From assembly GCA_002238415.1 (NCBI GenBank), contig MPMI01000039.1, forward strand, positions 1-54,446: a stretch of DNA of 54,446 bases, in the 5' to 3' direction. The notes under the pieces are model-generated. The model did not search any database and had not been told where the DNA came from. It saw nothing but the letters and a program-made list of their open reading frames with translations. Shown here in pieces: positions 34,961 through 45,151 of this stretch; within the stretch, counting starts at the first letter, position 1, and the number at the start of each line of letters is the position of its first letter. The position numbers were made by a program, and so were the translations under genes. The DNA comes from Desulfurellaceae bacterium bin18 (GTDB lineage: Bacteria > Desulfobacterota > Binatia > Bin18).

Positions 34961-36252
34961 TACATATTGTTCGGGCTGCTCGGCATGGCTTCCCGTAGCT
35001 GCTCCAACTCACGCTGTTCTTTGGATGACAAAGCCCGTCTCAGGCGCTTACGATTGAGTTGCGCAAGCTGCATGAGCTTGGCCTTCGATTGCCCGGATCG
35101 GGTGACTTCTTCGCCGAACAGTTCCGTGCCGTAGGCGTCAAGTATATTGCCGTCGATCAGACGGGCCCGTTCAGGTCCAATAACGCGCCTGAGTTGCCCC
35201 TCGGAGCCGGGCGGTGGCAGCAGCCAAATAGTCCCGTGGCGCGCGGCCCGACAGATGATCGGGCTGTGTGTGGTCACCAGGAATTGCATATTGGGGAAGC
35301 GATTGACGAACCAGTCACCGATGAGTTGCTGCCAGCCGGGATGGAGGTGAGCGTCGATTTCGTCGATTGCTACTACGCCGGGAAGCGTCATCGCTCCGGC
35401 CTTCATGTCGATGCTGCGTAATGCCGCTTCGGTACCAAAGGCAGAGAACAGCAAACGCATTAGCTCGAACGTCATACTCAGGATCGAGCGGTATCCGTCA
35501 CTCATCTCCTGGACGGCAACCCGGGAGCCGAAGCCGTCGACGATCCACACCTGCTCCGAGGTTACGCCGCAGATGCGAGCGCCGTGCGGCAACAGCTTGG
35601 CATCATTGATGAAGTCGATCACCGCGCCCTGTATCTTCTTCGCTTCGGCGTCTTCCTTGTCTAGCCACCTGATCTGGAGGCTTGTCAACCATCGAAGGCT
35701 CTCGCCGAGCGCTACATTTTCACCGAATGCCGAGAGGTGGGGGGCAAATCGGGGGTGGGTGACGTAGAGGCGGTCCATCTCCGGGTCAGCGCCGGAGAAG
35801 CGGCGAAACGGTCCGAACGAAGCGGAGAACCAGCCGTCACCGTCGCCCCAAACGGTTCTGGGGGCGTACCGATGGGAAGAGAACTTAATCGAAGCGTGAC
35901 CTCCACTCGGTTGGTCACTGCCCGAGTTAGTATGGATTTTTGCCTCAGCATGAATCGCGCGATCTCCTCGCCCCTCCTGGCCTATCCACTCATCCTCGTC
36001 ATGGTGACGCAGCCTGACATCAATCAACCCGGATTTCTCACCGTCCGTAATCCAGCGAGACCAGTCCTCGCGAGTGGCGTGTGCGTTCGACTGACCCATG
36101 AGCGCCAGCGCGAGGGCGCGTACCACCGTTGACTTGCCGGCACCGTTATCGCCTAGAATGACGTGCCAGCCTGGCCATTCCCCTGGCCGTAGATGGAGAT
36201 CGAATTCTCGTATTGAGCGAATATTCCTGAGAATCAACCGTTGAACGTGCAT
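34960..36252 (-). CDS. SMC/OLD-like AAA ATPase, PtuA-like (Septu)
   Basis: The protein has 430 residues. It is an ABC-type ATPase of the AAA_21/AAA_15 group: Walker A GDNGAGKST (34-42), signature-like EMSDGYRSILS, Walker B AIDEIDAHLHPGWQQ near 293, and the His-switch VTTHSPIICRA. LILRNIRSIREFDLHL is the usual N-terminus. Coupled to the PtuB-like HNH gene, giving the Septu pair PtuA-PtuB. Known Septu PtuA proteins form large inactive rings that release HNH activity on infection; whether that holds here is inference. The pair is set between copies of the htpX 3' end. Confidence 0.8.
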   Translation of the reverse strand: MHVQRLILRNIRSIREFDLHLRPGEWPGWHVILGDNGAGKSTVVRALALALMGQSNAHATREDWSRWITDGEKSGLIDVRLRHHDEDEWIGQEGRGDRAIHAEAKIHTNSGSDQPSGGHASIKFSSHRYAPRTVWGDGDGWFSASFGPFRRFSGADPEMDRLYVTHPRFAPHLSAFGENVALGESLRWLTSLQIRWLDKEDAEAKKIQGAVIDFINDAKLLPHGARICGVTSEQVWIVDGFGSRVAVQEMSDGYRSILSMTFELMRLLFSAFGTEAALRSIDMKAGAMTLPGVVAIDEIDAHLHPGWQQLIGDWFVNRFPNMQFLVTTHSPIICRAARHGTIWLLPPPGSEGQLRRVIGPERARLIDGNILDAYGTELFGEEVTRSGQSKAKLMQLAQLNRKRLRRALSSKEQRELEQLREAMPSSPNNM

Positions 36253-36360
36253 GGGGCCTTACTCGCCGACCGTATCCGAGGCATCCTGGCACGCAGGCGG
36301 GAGAGGGTCAACCTTGATGCCATTGGACGAATCCGAGAAGCGACAATGCGTCAGCCATCT

Positions 36361-36399
36361 GAAAATCGAGGCCGTTACGCCATTCGTCCGGACATCGCA
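36361..36399 (-). repeat. htpX 3' end, partner of the displaced copy
   Basis: Contains the last htpX codons ([12 protein letters not shown]) and 14 bases beyond the stop. It matches 34090-34128. This copy is joined to the intact htpX gene. Confidence 0.8.
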
Positions 36400-37226
36400 C
36401 GCAGTCGCGCGATGCGCTCCTCCAGCGGCGGGTGGGTGGTAAACAGACCGGCCATGGACCGCCCGGACAGTGGGTTGACGATAAAGAAGTGGGCCGTCTG
36501 AGGCGAGGCATCCATGGGCATGCGCTCGGACGCGAAGCCGAGCTTCTCCAGAGCTGAAGCCAGACCCTCGGGGTCTCCGCTCATCTGGGCACCGCTCCGG
36601 TCCGCGGCGTATTCGCGCGTGCGAGAGATCGCCATCTGGATAATAGTGGCCGCCAGGGGCGCCAGGATAGCCATCAGAATGAGACCCAGCATCCCGCCGC
36701 CGCCTTCGTCGTCATCACTCCGGCTGAATCCGCCAAAAATGGCGGCCCACTGGGCCATGTTGGCAATCATCATGATGACCCCGGCCAGGGTCGCGGCAAT
36801 GGAACTGATGAGGATGTCGCGGTTCCTCACATGGGCGAGTTCATGTGCCAGGACGCCGGTCAGTTCGCGCTCATTCATCTCACGCAGAATTCCCTGGGTG
36901 ACCGCCACGGCCGCGTTTTCGGGATTCCGACCCGTGGCAAAAGCGTTCGCCCCCTCGGAGGGGATAATATACAGCTTGGGCATGGGCAGCCCGGCCCGAA
37001 CGGTCAGGGCGTGCACAATGCGGTGGAGTTGCGGCGCGTCGGCTTCCGAGACCTGCTGGCCGCCGTACATTTTGAGGACGATCTTGTCCGAAAACCAATA
37101 GCTGCCGAAGTTCATGATGACGGCAAAGATAAAGGCAATGGTCAGCCCCTGAGAGCCGCCGAAATACTGCCCGATCAGCATAATCAGGCCGGTCAAGGCT
37201 CCGAGTAAAAGGGTTGTCCGTAGCAT
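36375..37226 (-). CDS. htpX: Membrane metalloprotease HtpX
   Basis: The protein has 283 residues from ATG 37226, with AGGAGGT upstream; a longer reading begins before that site. Two N-terminal TM helices are followed by the zinc motif HELAH (128-132), a paired TM region ([20 protein letters not shown] and [16 protein letters not shown]), and EYAADRSGA with the third zinc-ligand glutamate. It degrades misfolded membrane proteins. Its 3' end has been copied 2.2 kb downstream, as if used as an insertion site. MenA lies upstream on the same strand. Confidence 0.95.
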   Translation of the reverse strand: MLRTTLLLGALTGLIMLIGQYFGGSQGLTIAFIFAVIMNFGSYWFSDKIVLKMYGGQQVSEADAPQLHRIVHALTVRAGLPMPKLYIIPSEGANAFATGRNPENAAVAVTQGILREMNERELTGVLAHELAHVRNRDILISSIAATLAGVIMMIANMAQWAAIFGGFSRSDDDEGGGGMLGLILMAILAPLAATIIQMAISRTREYAADRSGAQMSGDPEGLASALEKLGFASERMPMDASPQTAHFFIVNPLSGRSMAGLFTTHPPLEERIARLRAMSGRMA

Positions 37227-37340
37227 GGTGGTTACCTCCTCCGCGCTCAATTTCAGCCGAAGCGAGCGTCGGTTAGTCGTCTTATCGGCTATAGGTATAC
37301 GCTAAGTCTGCCCGGAGGTGATGTCAATTCCACGTCGCCG

Positions 37341-38261
37341 CTAGCCGACGAAACGGCTGAGCAGGAGACCGACGATCAGCAGGGCGCCGTATTCCAGGTG
37401 CAGCTTTGCCGTCTGCTCGTCTATACCGAGCAACTCGTCTTCTTGAAACACGCGTCGCACCGCCGGAATCGCCAGTCGAATGGACAGAAACGTCAGCAGA
37501 ATCGACCACGGCGCATAGCCGGAAAAGACGAGGAGCCCGGTCAGGACAAACGCGCCATAGATCAAGACGGCGAGTTCCCAGTTGGCCGCGCGACGCCCCA
37601 CCAGCGTCGCCAGCGTATTTTTTCCGTGGGAGGTGTCGGCCTCAATGTCGCGGATATTATTGGCCTGTAAAATGGCGGCAACCAGACAGCCGACCGGCAG
37701 CGAGATCAGCACCGGAGCCAGGGCAAACATTTCACGCTGGACATAATAGGCGCCGATGATAATCACCGTTCCCATGAAGACAAACACGGTGGCTTCGCCC
37801 AGCGCAATATAGGCGAGTGAGAGCGGCCTGGCCGTATAAAAGTATCCGGCCAACACGCTGGCGACACCCAGGGCGAGGATAGGCCAGCCACACAACCTGA
37901 CCAGCATCAGACCAAAGACGCTGCCAATGACAAAGGCGATAATCCCGCCCCAATACATTGCATTGGGCGAGAGCAATTGGCGCGGCAGGACCTGACTGCC
38001 ACTCTGGGATGCCAGCGTGTCCACGCCGCTTTGATGGTCGTAATAGTCGTTGACCATATTGGTCCCGATATGAATGAAGAGCGCACCACACAACGCCATA
38101 AAAAAACGTCCCCAGGAAAAGGGGCCGTCCAGCGCGCCTAAGACCGACCCGATCACTACCGGCGTCACGGAAGCGGTGAACGAAAAGGGGCGAGAGGCTT
38201 CAATCCAGACTTTGAGGTGGCCGGGGGCCGGACCGCCCGGCAGGGTGTGCTCCATAGTCAT
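37341..38261 (-). CDS. menA: UbiA-family prenyltransferase, probably MenA
   Basis: The protein has 306 residues with eight or nine TM helices. The two metal-binding motifs are NDYYDHQSGVD (about 70-80) and NNIRDIEADTSHGKNTLA (about 200-217). KVWIEASRPFSF at the N-terminus is the MenA pattern. It prenylates 1,4-dihydroxy-2-naphthoate to make demethylmenaquinone. The other men genes are not here. It diverges from the VOC gene, with a palindromic repeat between them. Confidence 0.88.
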   Translation of the reverse strand: MTMEHTLPGGPAPGHLKVWIEASRPFSFTASVTPVVIGSVLGALDGPFSWGRFFMALCGALFIHIGTNMVNDYYDHQSGVDTLASQSGSQVLPRQLLSPNAMYWGGIIAFVIGSVFGLMLVRLCGWPILALGVASVLAGYFYTARPLSLAYIALGEATVFVFMGTVIIIGAYYVQREMFALAPVLISLPVGCLVAAILQANNIRDIEADTSHGKNTLATLVGRRAANWELAVLIYGAFVLTGLLVFSGYAPWSILLTFLSIRLAIPAVRRVFQEDELLGIDEQTAKLHLEYGALLIVGLLLSRFVG

Positions 38262-38292
38262 GCAGGTCTCCTTTCGCCCGCATTATGGACCA

Positions 38293-38345
38293 AAAGAGTA
38301 AACGTGTCCTTCAACAGATGCAAGATGTTGACACGTTTACTCTTT
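38293..38345 (+). repeat. Palindromic repeat copy 5 (between menA and the VOC gene)
   Basis: Left arm AAAGAGTAAACGTGTC, right arm GACACGTTTACTCTTT, a perfect 16-bp stem. Loop is CTTCAACAGATGCAAGATGTT, so the usual CCTCC is CCTTC here. It lies in the divergent promoter region. Confidence 0.9.
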
Positions 38346-38457
38346 GCCACAGGGAAACAGTAAAGGGAAAAAAGCGGCGTGAGTGTGGCCTCCCTTGCCT
38401 TTAACGGCCCAAACACGCTACACCCTCTCCGAGCGCGGCAGACGTACAGGAGGAGCT

Positions 38458-38913
38458 ATGGCAGAGGACAGCCCACCACTGGGCCGGCTGGATCACGTCG
38501 GCATTGCCGTGCGTAGCATCGAACAGGCCCGGACATTTTTCGAGGGAATACTCGGGGCGAAGTTTGTGTTTGAGCGTGTTGAACGGAGCGGCACGTTTCG
38601 CTTCATGGTTTTTGATCTCCAGGGCTTTACGATCGAACTTTTGGAGCCGATCGCTCCAGACGGCTTTCTCGCCAAGTTCCTCGAAAAGCGGGGCGAGGGC
38701 GTGCACCATATTACGCTCCAAACCCCGGACCTCAAAGAAAAAGTATCGTTTCTGGAGGGGAAGGGGGTACGCGTGGTCGATAAGCATCTGGACGAGTCGG
38801 ATTTTCGTGACGCTTTTATCTCGCCGAAAAGTGCGTGCGGCGTGCTGTTTCAGCTCAGCGATACCAAACCACCGCTCGATACCGAGCCGTACTGGGAGCG
38901 GGACGAAGAATAG
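38458..38913 (+). CDS. VOC (glyoxalase/bleomycin-resistance) family protein
   Basis: The protein has 151 residues. AGGAGGAG precedes ATG 38458. RLDHVGIAVRSIEQARTFFE and GVHHITLQTPDL are the two halves of a VOC fold, resembling methylmalonyl-CoA epimerase (metal-binding His13 and Glu residues are at the right places). Substrate cannot be fixed: no mutase or carboxylase genes adjoin. The next gene starts 14 bases after its stop. Confidence 0.8.
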   Translation: MAEDSPPLGRLDHVGIAVRSIEQARTFFEGILGAKFVFERVERSGTFRFMVFDLQGFTIELLEPIAPDGFLAKFLEKRGEGVHHITLQTPDLKEKVSFLEGKGVRVVDKHLDESDFRDAFISPKSACGVLFQLSDTKPPLDTEPYWERDEE

Positions 38914-38927
38914 CGCCGGCCCCGATC

Positions 38928-41051
38928 ATGAACGTCAAACGCGCCCTGATTCTGACCCCTCTGATACTGCTTGCGCTCTTGTTGCAGTCGTACTTCTGGG
39001 TACCGAGCTATGAAAAGCAGTCCATAGGCAATCCGGCCCGGCTGCGCACCTATATCGAGGGGTCGATTGCCGATGCCAAGATTCTGAATCCCATTCTGAA
39101 CGCGGACGGGGCGAGCAGTCGCATTACGGATTTCGTCTTCGACGGCCTGCTCGATATGGACGAAAACCTGAACCTGCGCGGCCGGCTGGCAACGGACTGG
39201 TCGATTACCGAAAAAGCCTATCTGCTTGCCCGGCCCGAGATAACACTACCGGACGGTAGCCCTGCGACCGGGGAGCGGTTGATTGAGGTCCTCTCTCGGG
39301 CGCAGGCGAGCGGCAGTCTGCCCGCGCTGGACGGCCTGCTCCTCTCTCTCCGACTCCTGCCTGCCGAAGAAAGAACTGAGACGCTCACCCTTGTGGAACC
39401 CGACGAGCAGGGAAACCCATCGCCGACCCCGGTAGCGGTGACGATTCGGACTCCGCAGCGGGTCGAGTTCACCCTCAGCCGGGTGGACCAGGATTTCTTT
39501 ACGCGCCTGACCCCGCTGCTGGACGCAGCTTATTTCCAGGATTTCCCCTACGCCGCCCACATCACGGTTGCCGACGCGGCCCTGCGCGAGAAAGTGCAGC
39601 CGCGGTTTCCGGCCTTATTGCCCGTGGCAGAGCATAATCCGATTATCCTGTTTCACCTGCGACAGGGGGTCCGCTTTCATGACGGGCACCCGTTCGACGC
39701 CGGCGATGTCAAATTCACGTATGAAGCCATCATGAACCCGCGCAACATCTCGCCCCGGACCTCGGACTATGAGCCGATTAAACGGATTGACATTCTCGAT
39801 CCCCACACGGTCCAGGTCACCTATAAGCGCCTGTATTCGCCGGCCATTAACGCCTGGACGATGGGCATTCTGCCCGAGCATTTGCTGAACGCTGCGGCAA
39901 TGGAAAAAGAAATGACCGAGCGCGGGCTGTCGGACGCGGCGCGGGCCAGTTTTGGGATGCGCGATAGTCAGTTTAACCGTCAGCCGCTCGGGACCGGGCC
40001 ATTCCGGTTTGTCGAATGGCAGGGGGACGAGTTCATCCATCTCAGGCACAATGAAGGTTATTGGGATCGCGTCCCCGAATATGAGCGCTATTATTTCCGC
40101 GTCATTCCCGAGCTCCTGACCCAGGAGGTTGAATTCAAGAGTGGCGCCATCGACGCCTACGGCGTGCAACCGCACCAGGTGGCGCGCTACAAACAAGAGG
40201 AGGCGTATCAGTCGTTTTCCAGCCTGGGCTTTGGCTATTCCTATATCGGCTATAATCATCGCAACCCCTTATTTGCCGATAAGCGGGTGCGGCGCGCCCT
40301 GGGTATGGCCATTAATGTCGATGAGATCATTACCTATCTGCTGTACGGAGAAGGTGAGCAGATCACCGGCCCCTACCCGCGTCAGACCGAGTGGTATAAC
40401 CCGATGATTCAGCCGCTGCCGTATGACCCGGAGGGGGCGCAACGCCTGCTCGAAGAAGTGGGTTGGCAGCGCAATAGCGAGGGCTGGCTGGAGAAAGACG
40501 GGCAGGTGTTTGAATTCAATCTCATCACCAATAACGGCAACCTGATTCGTGCCAATATCATGACCATCGCCCAAGACGCCTGGAAAAAGATCGGGATCAA
40601 ATGCAATACTCAGGTCTTTGAGTGGGCGGTTTTCCTCCAGGACTTCGTCAATACCGGCTCGTTTGACGCGGTTGTCCTGGGCTGGAGTATGGGTATCGAT
40701 CCCGACCTGTACCAGATTTTCCATTCCAGTCAGGCCGGCCCCCAGCAGCTGAATTTTGTCGGCTATAACAGCCCGGAGGCAGATGAGTTGATCGTCCGTA
40801 TCCGCCAGGAATATGACCACGACCAACAACGCGCCCTGGCTCATCGCCTGCACCAGGTGATTGCAGACGACCAACCCTACACTTTTCTGTACGTTGGGCT
40901 GGCAACCCGCGTCCTGGACAAAAAGATTGTCCTGGTCGAGAGGGAGGCCGACGGCCGTGAACGCTATGAAAAAATTTACCCGACCAAGAGCGGCAGTATT
41001 GCCTTTTATTTCAACAAGTGGCGCAAACTTGAATTAACGCCCGACTTTTAG
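38928..41051 (+). CDS. ABC transporter substrate-binding protein (peptide family 5)
   Basis: The protein has 707 residues from ATG 38928. The N-terminal hydrophobic segment ALILTPLILLALLLQSYFW has no lipobox cysteine, so it may stay as a membrane anchor. HLRQGVRFHDGHPFDAGDVK near residue 240 is the family 5 signature. It is longer than usual (500-600), with an extra region of about 150 residues before that signature. It would bind a peptide or similar solute outside the membrane and pass it to the permeases encoded next. Confidence 0.9.
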   Translation: MNVKRALILTPLILLALLLQSYFWVPSYEKQSIGNPARLRTYIEGSIADAKILNPILNADGASSRITDFVFDGLLDMDENLNLRGRLATDWSITEKAYLLARPEITLPDGSPATGERLIEVLSRAQASGSLPALDGLLLSLRLLPAEERTETLTLVEPDEQGNPSPTPVAVTIRTPQRVEFTLSRVDQDFFTRLTPLLDAAYFQDFPYAAHITVADAALREKVQPRFPALLPVAEHNPIILFHLRQGVRFHDGHPFDAGDVKFTYEAIMNPRNISPRTSDYEPIKRIDILDPHTVQVTYKRLYSPAINAWTMGILPEHLLNAAAMEKEMTERGLSDAARASFGMRDSQFNRQPLGTGPFRFVEWQGDEFIHLRHNEGYWDRVPEYERYYFRVIPELLTQEVEFKSGAIDAYGVQPHQVARYKQEEAYQSFSSLGFGYSYIGYNHRNPLFADKRVRRALGMAINVDEIITYLLYGEGEQITGPYPRQTEWYNPMIQPLPYDPEGAQRLLEEVGWQRNSEGWLEKDGQVFEFNLITNNGNLIRANIMTIAQDAWKKIGIKCNTQVFEWAVFLQDFVNTGSFDAVVLGWSMGIDPDLYQIFHSSQAGPQQLNFVGYNSPEADELIVRIRQEYDHDQQRALAHRLHQVIADDQPYTFLYVGLATRVLDKKIVLVEREADGRERYEKIYPTKSGSIAFYFNKWRKLELTPDF

Positions 41052-41082
41052 GACGGGCTGTCGAAAGCGGCTGAGACGACTC

Positions 41083-42045
41083 ATGTGGGTTTTTCTGTTG
41101 CGTGCCATTCTCCAGCGACTGGTTCTGCTGGTCGTCATTTCGATGATCGCCTTCTCGATCGTCCATCTCGCGCCCGGTGAACCCAGCGAGGTGGACCCCG
41201 CCAATCCGCGCATGAAGCCCGAGGACATTGCACGCATTCGCGCTGCCTTCCATTTGGACGAACCCCTGTCCGTGCAGTATGTCTATTGGCTGCGTGATCT
41301 GGCAACCGGCGAGCTGAAATCATTTAAGGACAGCCAGCCGGTGCTGCCAAAAATCTGGCGCCGGTTTCTCAACTCCCTGCCGCTCTTTATCTGCGCCACC
41401 CTGATTGTCTGGAGTCTGTCCTTTCCGACCGGTATACAGGCCGCCATCCAGCGAGGCTCTCCGTTTGATCGCACCACGACCTTTGTTGCCTACGCCTTCA
41501 TATCCATCCCCGGCTTCTTCCTGTCCTACCTCGCCATTCAATGGGTGGTGGACCTCTTCAACGTACCCATCATTGGCATGCGCACCTTTGGCATGGAAAA
41601 CGCCCAGCCGGCCTTTCGCTGGATGGACCGGCTGTGGCATCTGGTCGTGCCATCCGTGATGTCGGCAATTGCCGGCATTGCCATTCTGTCCCGCTATGTC
41701 CGCTCTCAAATGCTCGAAGTGGTGCGCCAGGACTACGTGCGTACCGCACGGGCAAAGGGTCTACCCGAGGAGAGCGTGATCTACCGTCATGCCTTACGCA
41801 ATGCCTTGCTGCCGTTTGTGACGATGTTCGGTTTTTTGTTGCCGGGCCTGATTGGCGGCTCCGTCATCTTTGAACAGATATTTGCCTGGCCGGGCCTCGG
41901 GCGGCTGGGCTACGAAGCGATTCTGGCCCGGGATTTCCCCGTCATCCTGACGATTAACTTTATCGCCGCCGCGTTGACCCTGGCCGGCACCCTTGTTTCG
42001 GACATCCTGTATGCCGTTGTCGATCCACGTATTCGGTTGCAATAG
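41083..42045 (+). CDS. ABC transporter permease, DppB/OppB type
   Basis: The protein has 320 residues with about six TM helices. The N-terminal helix is followed by a large loop (residues 30-95). The EAA motif EVVRQDYVRTARAKGLPE is visible; it docks the ATPase. Second gene of the peptide transporter cluster, two bases before the next permease. Confidence 0.93.
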   Translation: MWVFLLRAILQRLVLLVVISMIAFSIVHLAPGEPSEVDPANPRMKPEDIARIRAAFHLDEPLSVQYVYWLRDLATGELKSFKDSQPVLPKIWRRFLNSLPLFICATLIVWSLSFPTGIQAAIQRGSPFDRTTTFVAYAFISIPGFFLSYLAIQWVVDLFNVPIIGMRTFGMENAQPAFRWMDRLWHLVVPSVMSAIAGIAILSRYVRSQMLEVVRQDYVRTARAKGLPEESVIYRHALRNALLPFVTMFGFLLPGLIGGSVIFEQIFAWPGLGRLGYEAILARDFPVILTINFIAAALTLAGTLVSDILYAVVDPRIRLQ

Positions 42046-42047
42046 CC

Positions 42048-43025
42048 ATGGCTGAACTGACTCAGAGTATAGCGCTTGAAGGGGAGTCGGCGCTGCCGAA
42101 ACCGGAAACTCCGCTACAGGAAGCCTGGCGCATCTTCAAGAAAGATCGGCTCGCCCTGAGTGGCCTGATCGTGCTGGTCTTGCTGGTCATGCTGGCCGCT
42201 GCCGGGAAAGTGTTGACCGAGTGGGTGGTTGTTTTCGACCCGGCCACCGTTCGCCTGCCGGATAAATTCCTGCCGCCTTTCTCCCCTGTCTCCCCGGCGC
42301 TCATCCCGGCCGCCCACCACCCGCTCGGCGGGGTCTATCTGCTCGGCACGGACGAACTGGGCCGAGACGTGTTTGCGCGTATGTTGCAGGGCTCGTTTGT
42401 GTCCTTATCGATTGGGTTTATTGCGGTTGGCATCTCGGTCACGATCGGCATTATTCTCGGCGGCCTGTCCGGTTTCTACGGGAACGTCAAGCTCGGCCTG
42501 GTCTCGGTCGATACGCTCATCATGCGCTTTACCGATATCATGCTGTGCTTTCCGACGTTTTTTCTGATTCTGACCGTCGTAGCCCTCCTCCCGCCGAGCA
42601 TTTACAACATCATGATTGTGATTGGTCTGACCAGTTGGATGGCGACGGCGCGTTTTGTGCGCGCCGAGTTTCTCGCCCTGCGTGAGCAGGACTTTGTGGT
42701 GGCCGCCCAGGCTCTGGGTCTACCCGAGAGTCGGATCATCTTCCGGCATATGGTCCCGAACGCTATCGCCCCGGTCCTGGTCTCGGCCACTATCGGCGTG
42801 GCCGGTGCCATCCTGACCGAGTCGGGTCTCAGCTTTCTCGGCTTTGGGGTACAGCCGCCGTATGCGACCTGGGGCAATATCCTGGCCAGCGGCAGAGGAT
42901 TTATCTTTGACGCACCGTGGCTGTTCTTTATCCCCGGTCTCGCCATTTTTCTCGTGGTCCTGGCGTTTAATCTGGTTGGCGAAGGGCTGCGCGAGGCGCT
43001 GAACCCGCGCCTGCGGAATCGCTGA
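42048..43025 (+). CDS. ABC transporter permease, DppC/OppC type
   Basis: The protein has 325 residues. N-terminal cytoplasmic tail, first TM ([16 protein letters not shown]), [16 protein letters not shown] (the DppC signature), and the EAA motif [19 protein letters not shown]. Forms the heterodimeric channel with the DppB-type partner. Confidence 0.94.
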   Translation: MAELTQSIALEGESALPKPETPLQEAWRIFKKDRLALSGLIVLVLLVMLAAAGKVLTEWVVVFDPATVRLPDKFLPPFSPVSPALIPAAHHPLGGVYLLGTDELGRDVFARMLQGSFVSLSIGFIAVGISVTIGIILGGLSGFYGNVKLGLVSVDTLIMRFTDIMLCFPTFFLILTVVALLPPSIYNIMIVIGLTSWMATARFVRAEFLALREQDFVVAAQALGLPESRIIFRHMVPNAIAPVLVSATIGVAGAILTESGLSFLGFGVQPPYATWGNILASGRGFIFDAPWLFFIPGLAIFLVVLAFNLVGEGLREALNPRLRNR

Positions 43026-43030
43026 ACGGT

Positions 43031-44014
43031 ATGGCTCAAGCTCTGCTCACTATTTCCGACCTGCACGTTTCCTTCTTTACCGAGCAAGGCGAAGTCAGAG
43101 CGGTCCGGGGGATTGATCTTGAGGTTCAGCCGGGACAGACCCTGGCGCTGGTCGGTGAGTCGGGCTGTGGAAAATCGGCTACGGCCTTGTCGATTATGCG
43201 CCTGATCGAATCTCCGGGGCGGATCGTCAGCGGCTCTCTGGTGTACAACGGCCGCGACCTGGCGCAATTATCCGAGGCCGAGCTGCGTTCCATTCGTGGC
43301 AAATCCATCGGCATGATTTTCCAAGAGCCGATGACCTCACTGAATCCGGTTTTCACCATTGGCAATCAGATCGGCGAGGTGCTGCGACTCCATCAGGGAC
43401 TGTCGGTACGCGAGGCCAACCAGGAAGCCGTGCGCTTACTGGAAACGGTCGGGATTCCCTCTCCGCGGCAACGGCTCGAACACTATCCGCACGAGCTGTC
43501 GGGCGGAATGAAACAGCGGGTGATGATCGCCATGGCGCTGGCCTGCCGTCCGGACCTGTTAATTGCCGACGAACCAACTACCGCCCTGGATGTCACGGTC
43601 CAGGCTCAGATTCTCGATTTACTCGCCCGCCTCCAGGACGAGCTGGGCATGGCGATTCTGCTGATCACGCATAACCTCGGCGTTGTGGCGCAGTTCGCCC
43701 AGGACGTGGCGGTCATGTACGCGGGAAAAATTATCGAACGCGCCCAAGTCCGTCCGCTGTTTCACAACCCGCTCCACCCCTACACCCAGGCATTGCTCCA
43801 GGCCGTGCCGCGTCGAGGGCGGCGCTCCAAACGTCTGGCCGCGATCACCGGCAGCGTACCTTCGCCGTTACACTATCCGCCGGGCTGTGCCTTTGCCGCC
43901 CGCTGTCCGGCAATGCTCGATGACTGCCCGACCAAACAGCCAGCGCTGCTGGCGATTGAGCCTGGCCATGAAGCGTCGTGCTGGTTGCATGCGGAAGCAG
44001 GGGTTAGAGGCTAG
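43031..44014 (+). CDS. ABC transporter ATP-binding protein, DppD/OppD type
   Basis: The protein has 327 residues. Walker A GESGCGKS (42-49), signature LSGGMKQRV, Walker [16 protein letters not shown]-terminal oligopeptide-type extension [14 protein letters not shown] with cysteines in [13 protein letters not shown] and SCW, which in relatives ligate a cluster or zinc. Energises the transporter with the DppF-type protein. Confidence 0.95.
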   Translation: MAQALLTISDLHVSFFTEQGEVRAVRGIDLEVQPGQTLALVGESGCGKSATALSIMRLIESPGRIVSGSLVYNGRDLAQLSEAELRSIRGKSIGMIFQEPMTSLNPVFTIGNQIGEVLRLHQGLSVREANQEAVRLLETVGIPSPRQRLEHYPHELSGGMKQRVMIAMALACRPDLLIADEPTTALDVTVQAQILDLLARLQDELGMAILLITHNLGVVAQFAQDVAVMYAGKIIERAQVRPLFHNPLHPYTQALLQAVPRRGRRSKRLAAITGSVPSPLHYPPGCAFAARCPAMLDDCPTKQPALLAIEPGHEASCWLHAEAGVRG

Positions 44015-44036
44015 GGATTAGGGGCTGGGGAAACGG
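44014..44036 (+). repeat. G-rich dispersed spacer
   Basis: The spacer around GGGATTAGGGGCTGGGGA matches 17 of 18 bases with the minus strand at 11372-11396. Together with the preceding GGGGTTAGAGG it offers four G tracts that could fold as a G-quadruplex just before the next start codon. Confidence 0.4.
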
Positions 44037-44046
44037 AAAAAGATTC

Positions 44047-45057
44047 ATGGCAACCGGTCGCACGACTCAACCCCCCTTAGTGGAGATTCGGAACCTTAAG
44101 AAATACTTTCCGGTCCGTGGCGGGGTCTTCTCGCGCGTCTCGGCCTGGGTCAAGGCGGTGGATGCGGTATCGTTTACCATTCAGCCCCGAGAAACATTTG
44201 GCCTGGTCGGCGAGTCGGGCTGCGGCAAAACCACAGTCGGCCGGGCGCTCTTGAGACTGATCGAACCCACCGATGGCGAGGTATTTTTCCAGGGCCGGGA
44301 CTTTTGCCGGTTCTCTGCCGCGCAGATGCGTCAGGCCCGGCAACAGATGCAGATGATCTTCCAGGACCCGTATAGTTCGCTGAATCCGCGCATGACGGTT
44401 GGTGCGATTATCGGTGAGGCGCTCAAAGTGCACGGCCTGGCGCAGGGAGCCGAATTAGACCGCCAGGTCAGCGCGCTGCTGGAGCGGGTCGGCCTGGCGG
44501 CAACGTATCGATCCCGCTATCCGCACGAATTTTCGGGCGGCCAGCGTCAACGTATCGGCATTGCGCGCGCGTTGGCCCTGGAGCCGCAGTTTATCGTGTG
44601 TGATGAGCCGGTCTCGGCGCTGGACGTTTCCATTCAGGCCCAGATTCTGAACCTGCTCCAGGACCTGCAAAACGACCTGGGACTCTCGTATTTATTTATC
44701 TCGCACGACCTGAACGTGGTCGAATATATCGCCGACCGGGTGGCTGTGATGTACCTCGGTAAGCTGGTTGAAGTCGCTCCGGTCGACGAACTCTTTCGTA
44801 ATCCCCAGCACCCGTACACCCTGGCGCTCATGTCGGCCAATCCCGTCCCCGACCCGACGGTCCGGACCCAGCGGACCGTCCTGACCGGCGATGTGCCTTC
44901 GCCCTTGAATCCGCCGTCAGGCTGCGCGTTTCACACCCGTTGTCCTCAGGCGATGGAGCGCTGCAAGACCACACCGCCGCCACTGGTCCGCAGCGGACAG
45001 GGAACAACCGAGCATAACGTCTGGTGCCATTTATACGGGGAGGGAGCGACCGGGTAG
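44047..45057 (+). CDS. ABC transporter ATP-binding protein, DppF/OppF type
   Basis: The protein has 336 residues. Walker [10 protein letters not shown], signature [15 protein letters not shown], Walker [15 protein letters not shown], and the C-terminal [18 protein letters not shown] with GCAFHTRCP cysteines. Second ATPase of the peptide transporter. It is 32 bases after the DppD-type gene, across the G-rich spacer. Confidence 0.95.
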   Translation: MATGRTTQPPLVEIRNLKKYFPVRGGVFSRVSAWVKAVDAVSFTIQPRETFGLVGESGCGKTTVGRALLRLIEPTDGEVFFQGRDFCRFSAAQMRQARQQMQMIFQDPYSSLNPRMTVGAIIGEALKVHGLAQGAELDRQVSALLERVGLAATYRSRYPHEFSGGQRQRIGIARALALEPQFIVCDEPVSALDVSIQAQILNLLQDLQNDLGLSYLFISHDLNVVEYIADRVAVMYLGKLVEVAPVDELFRNPQHPYTLALMSANPVPDPTVRTQRTVLTGDVPSPLNPPSGCAFHTRCPQAMERCKTTPPPLVRSGQGTTEHNVWCHLYGEGATG

Positions 45058-45151
45058 GTAGCTTTCGGCAGTTCCGTCCCGTACCGGGGCGGGCTGGCGT
45101 GTAACGCCACGCGGCTTCGTCCTTCGGCGGGCCCCTCCGGGTCCGGAGCGG

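Noticed and set aside
34160..36252. Retron with a PtuAB effector
   Set aside because: No reverse transcriptase gene or msr/msd-like sequence lies next to the pair.
45060..45151. Small gene between the transporter and clpP
   Set aside because: Only short GC-rich dyads (for example TGGCGT-GTA-ACGCCA); no open frame with a ribosome site.
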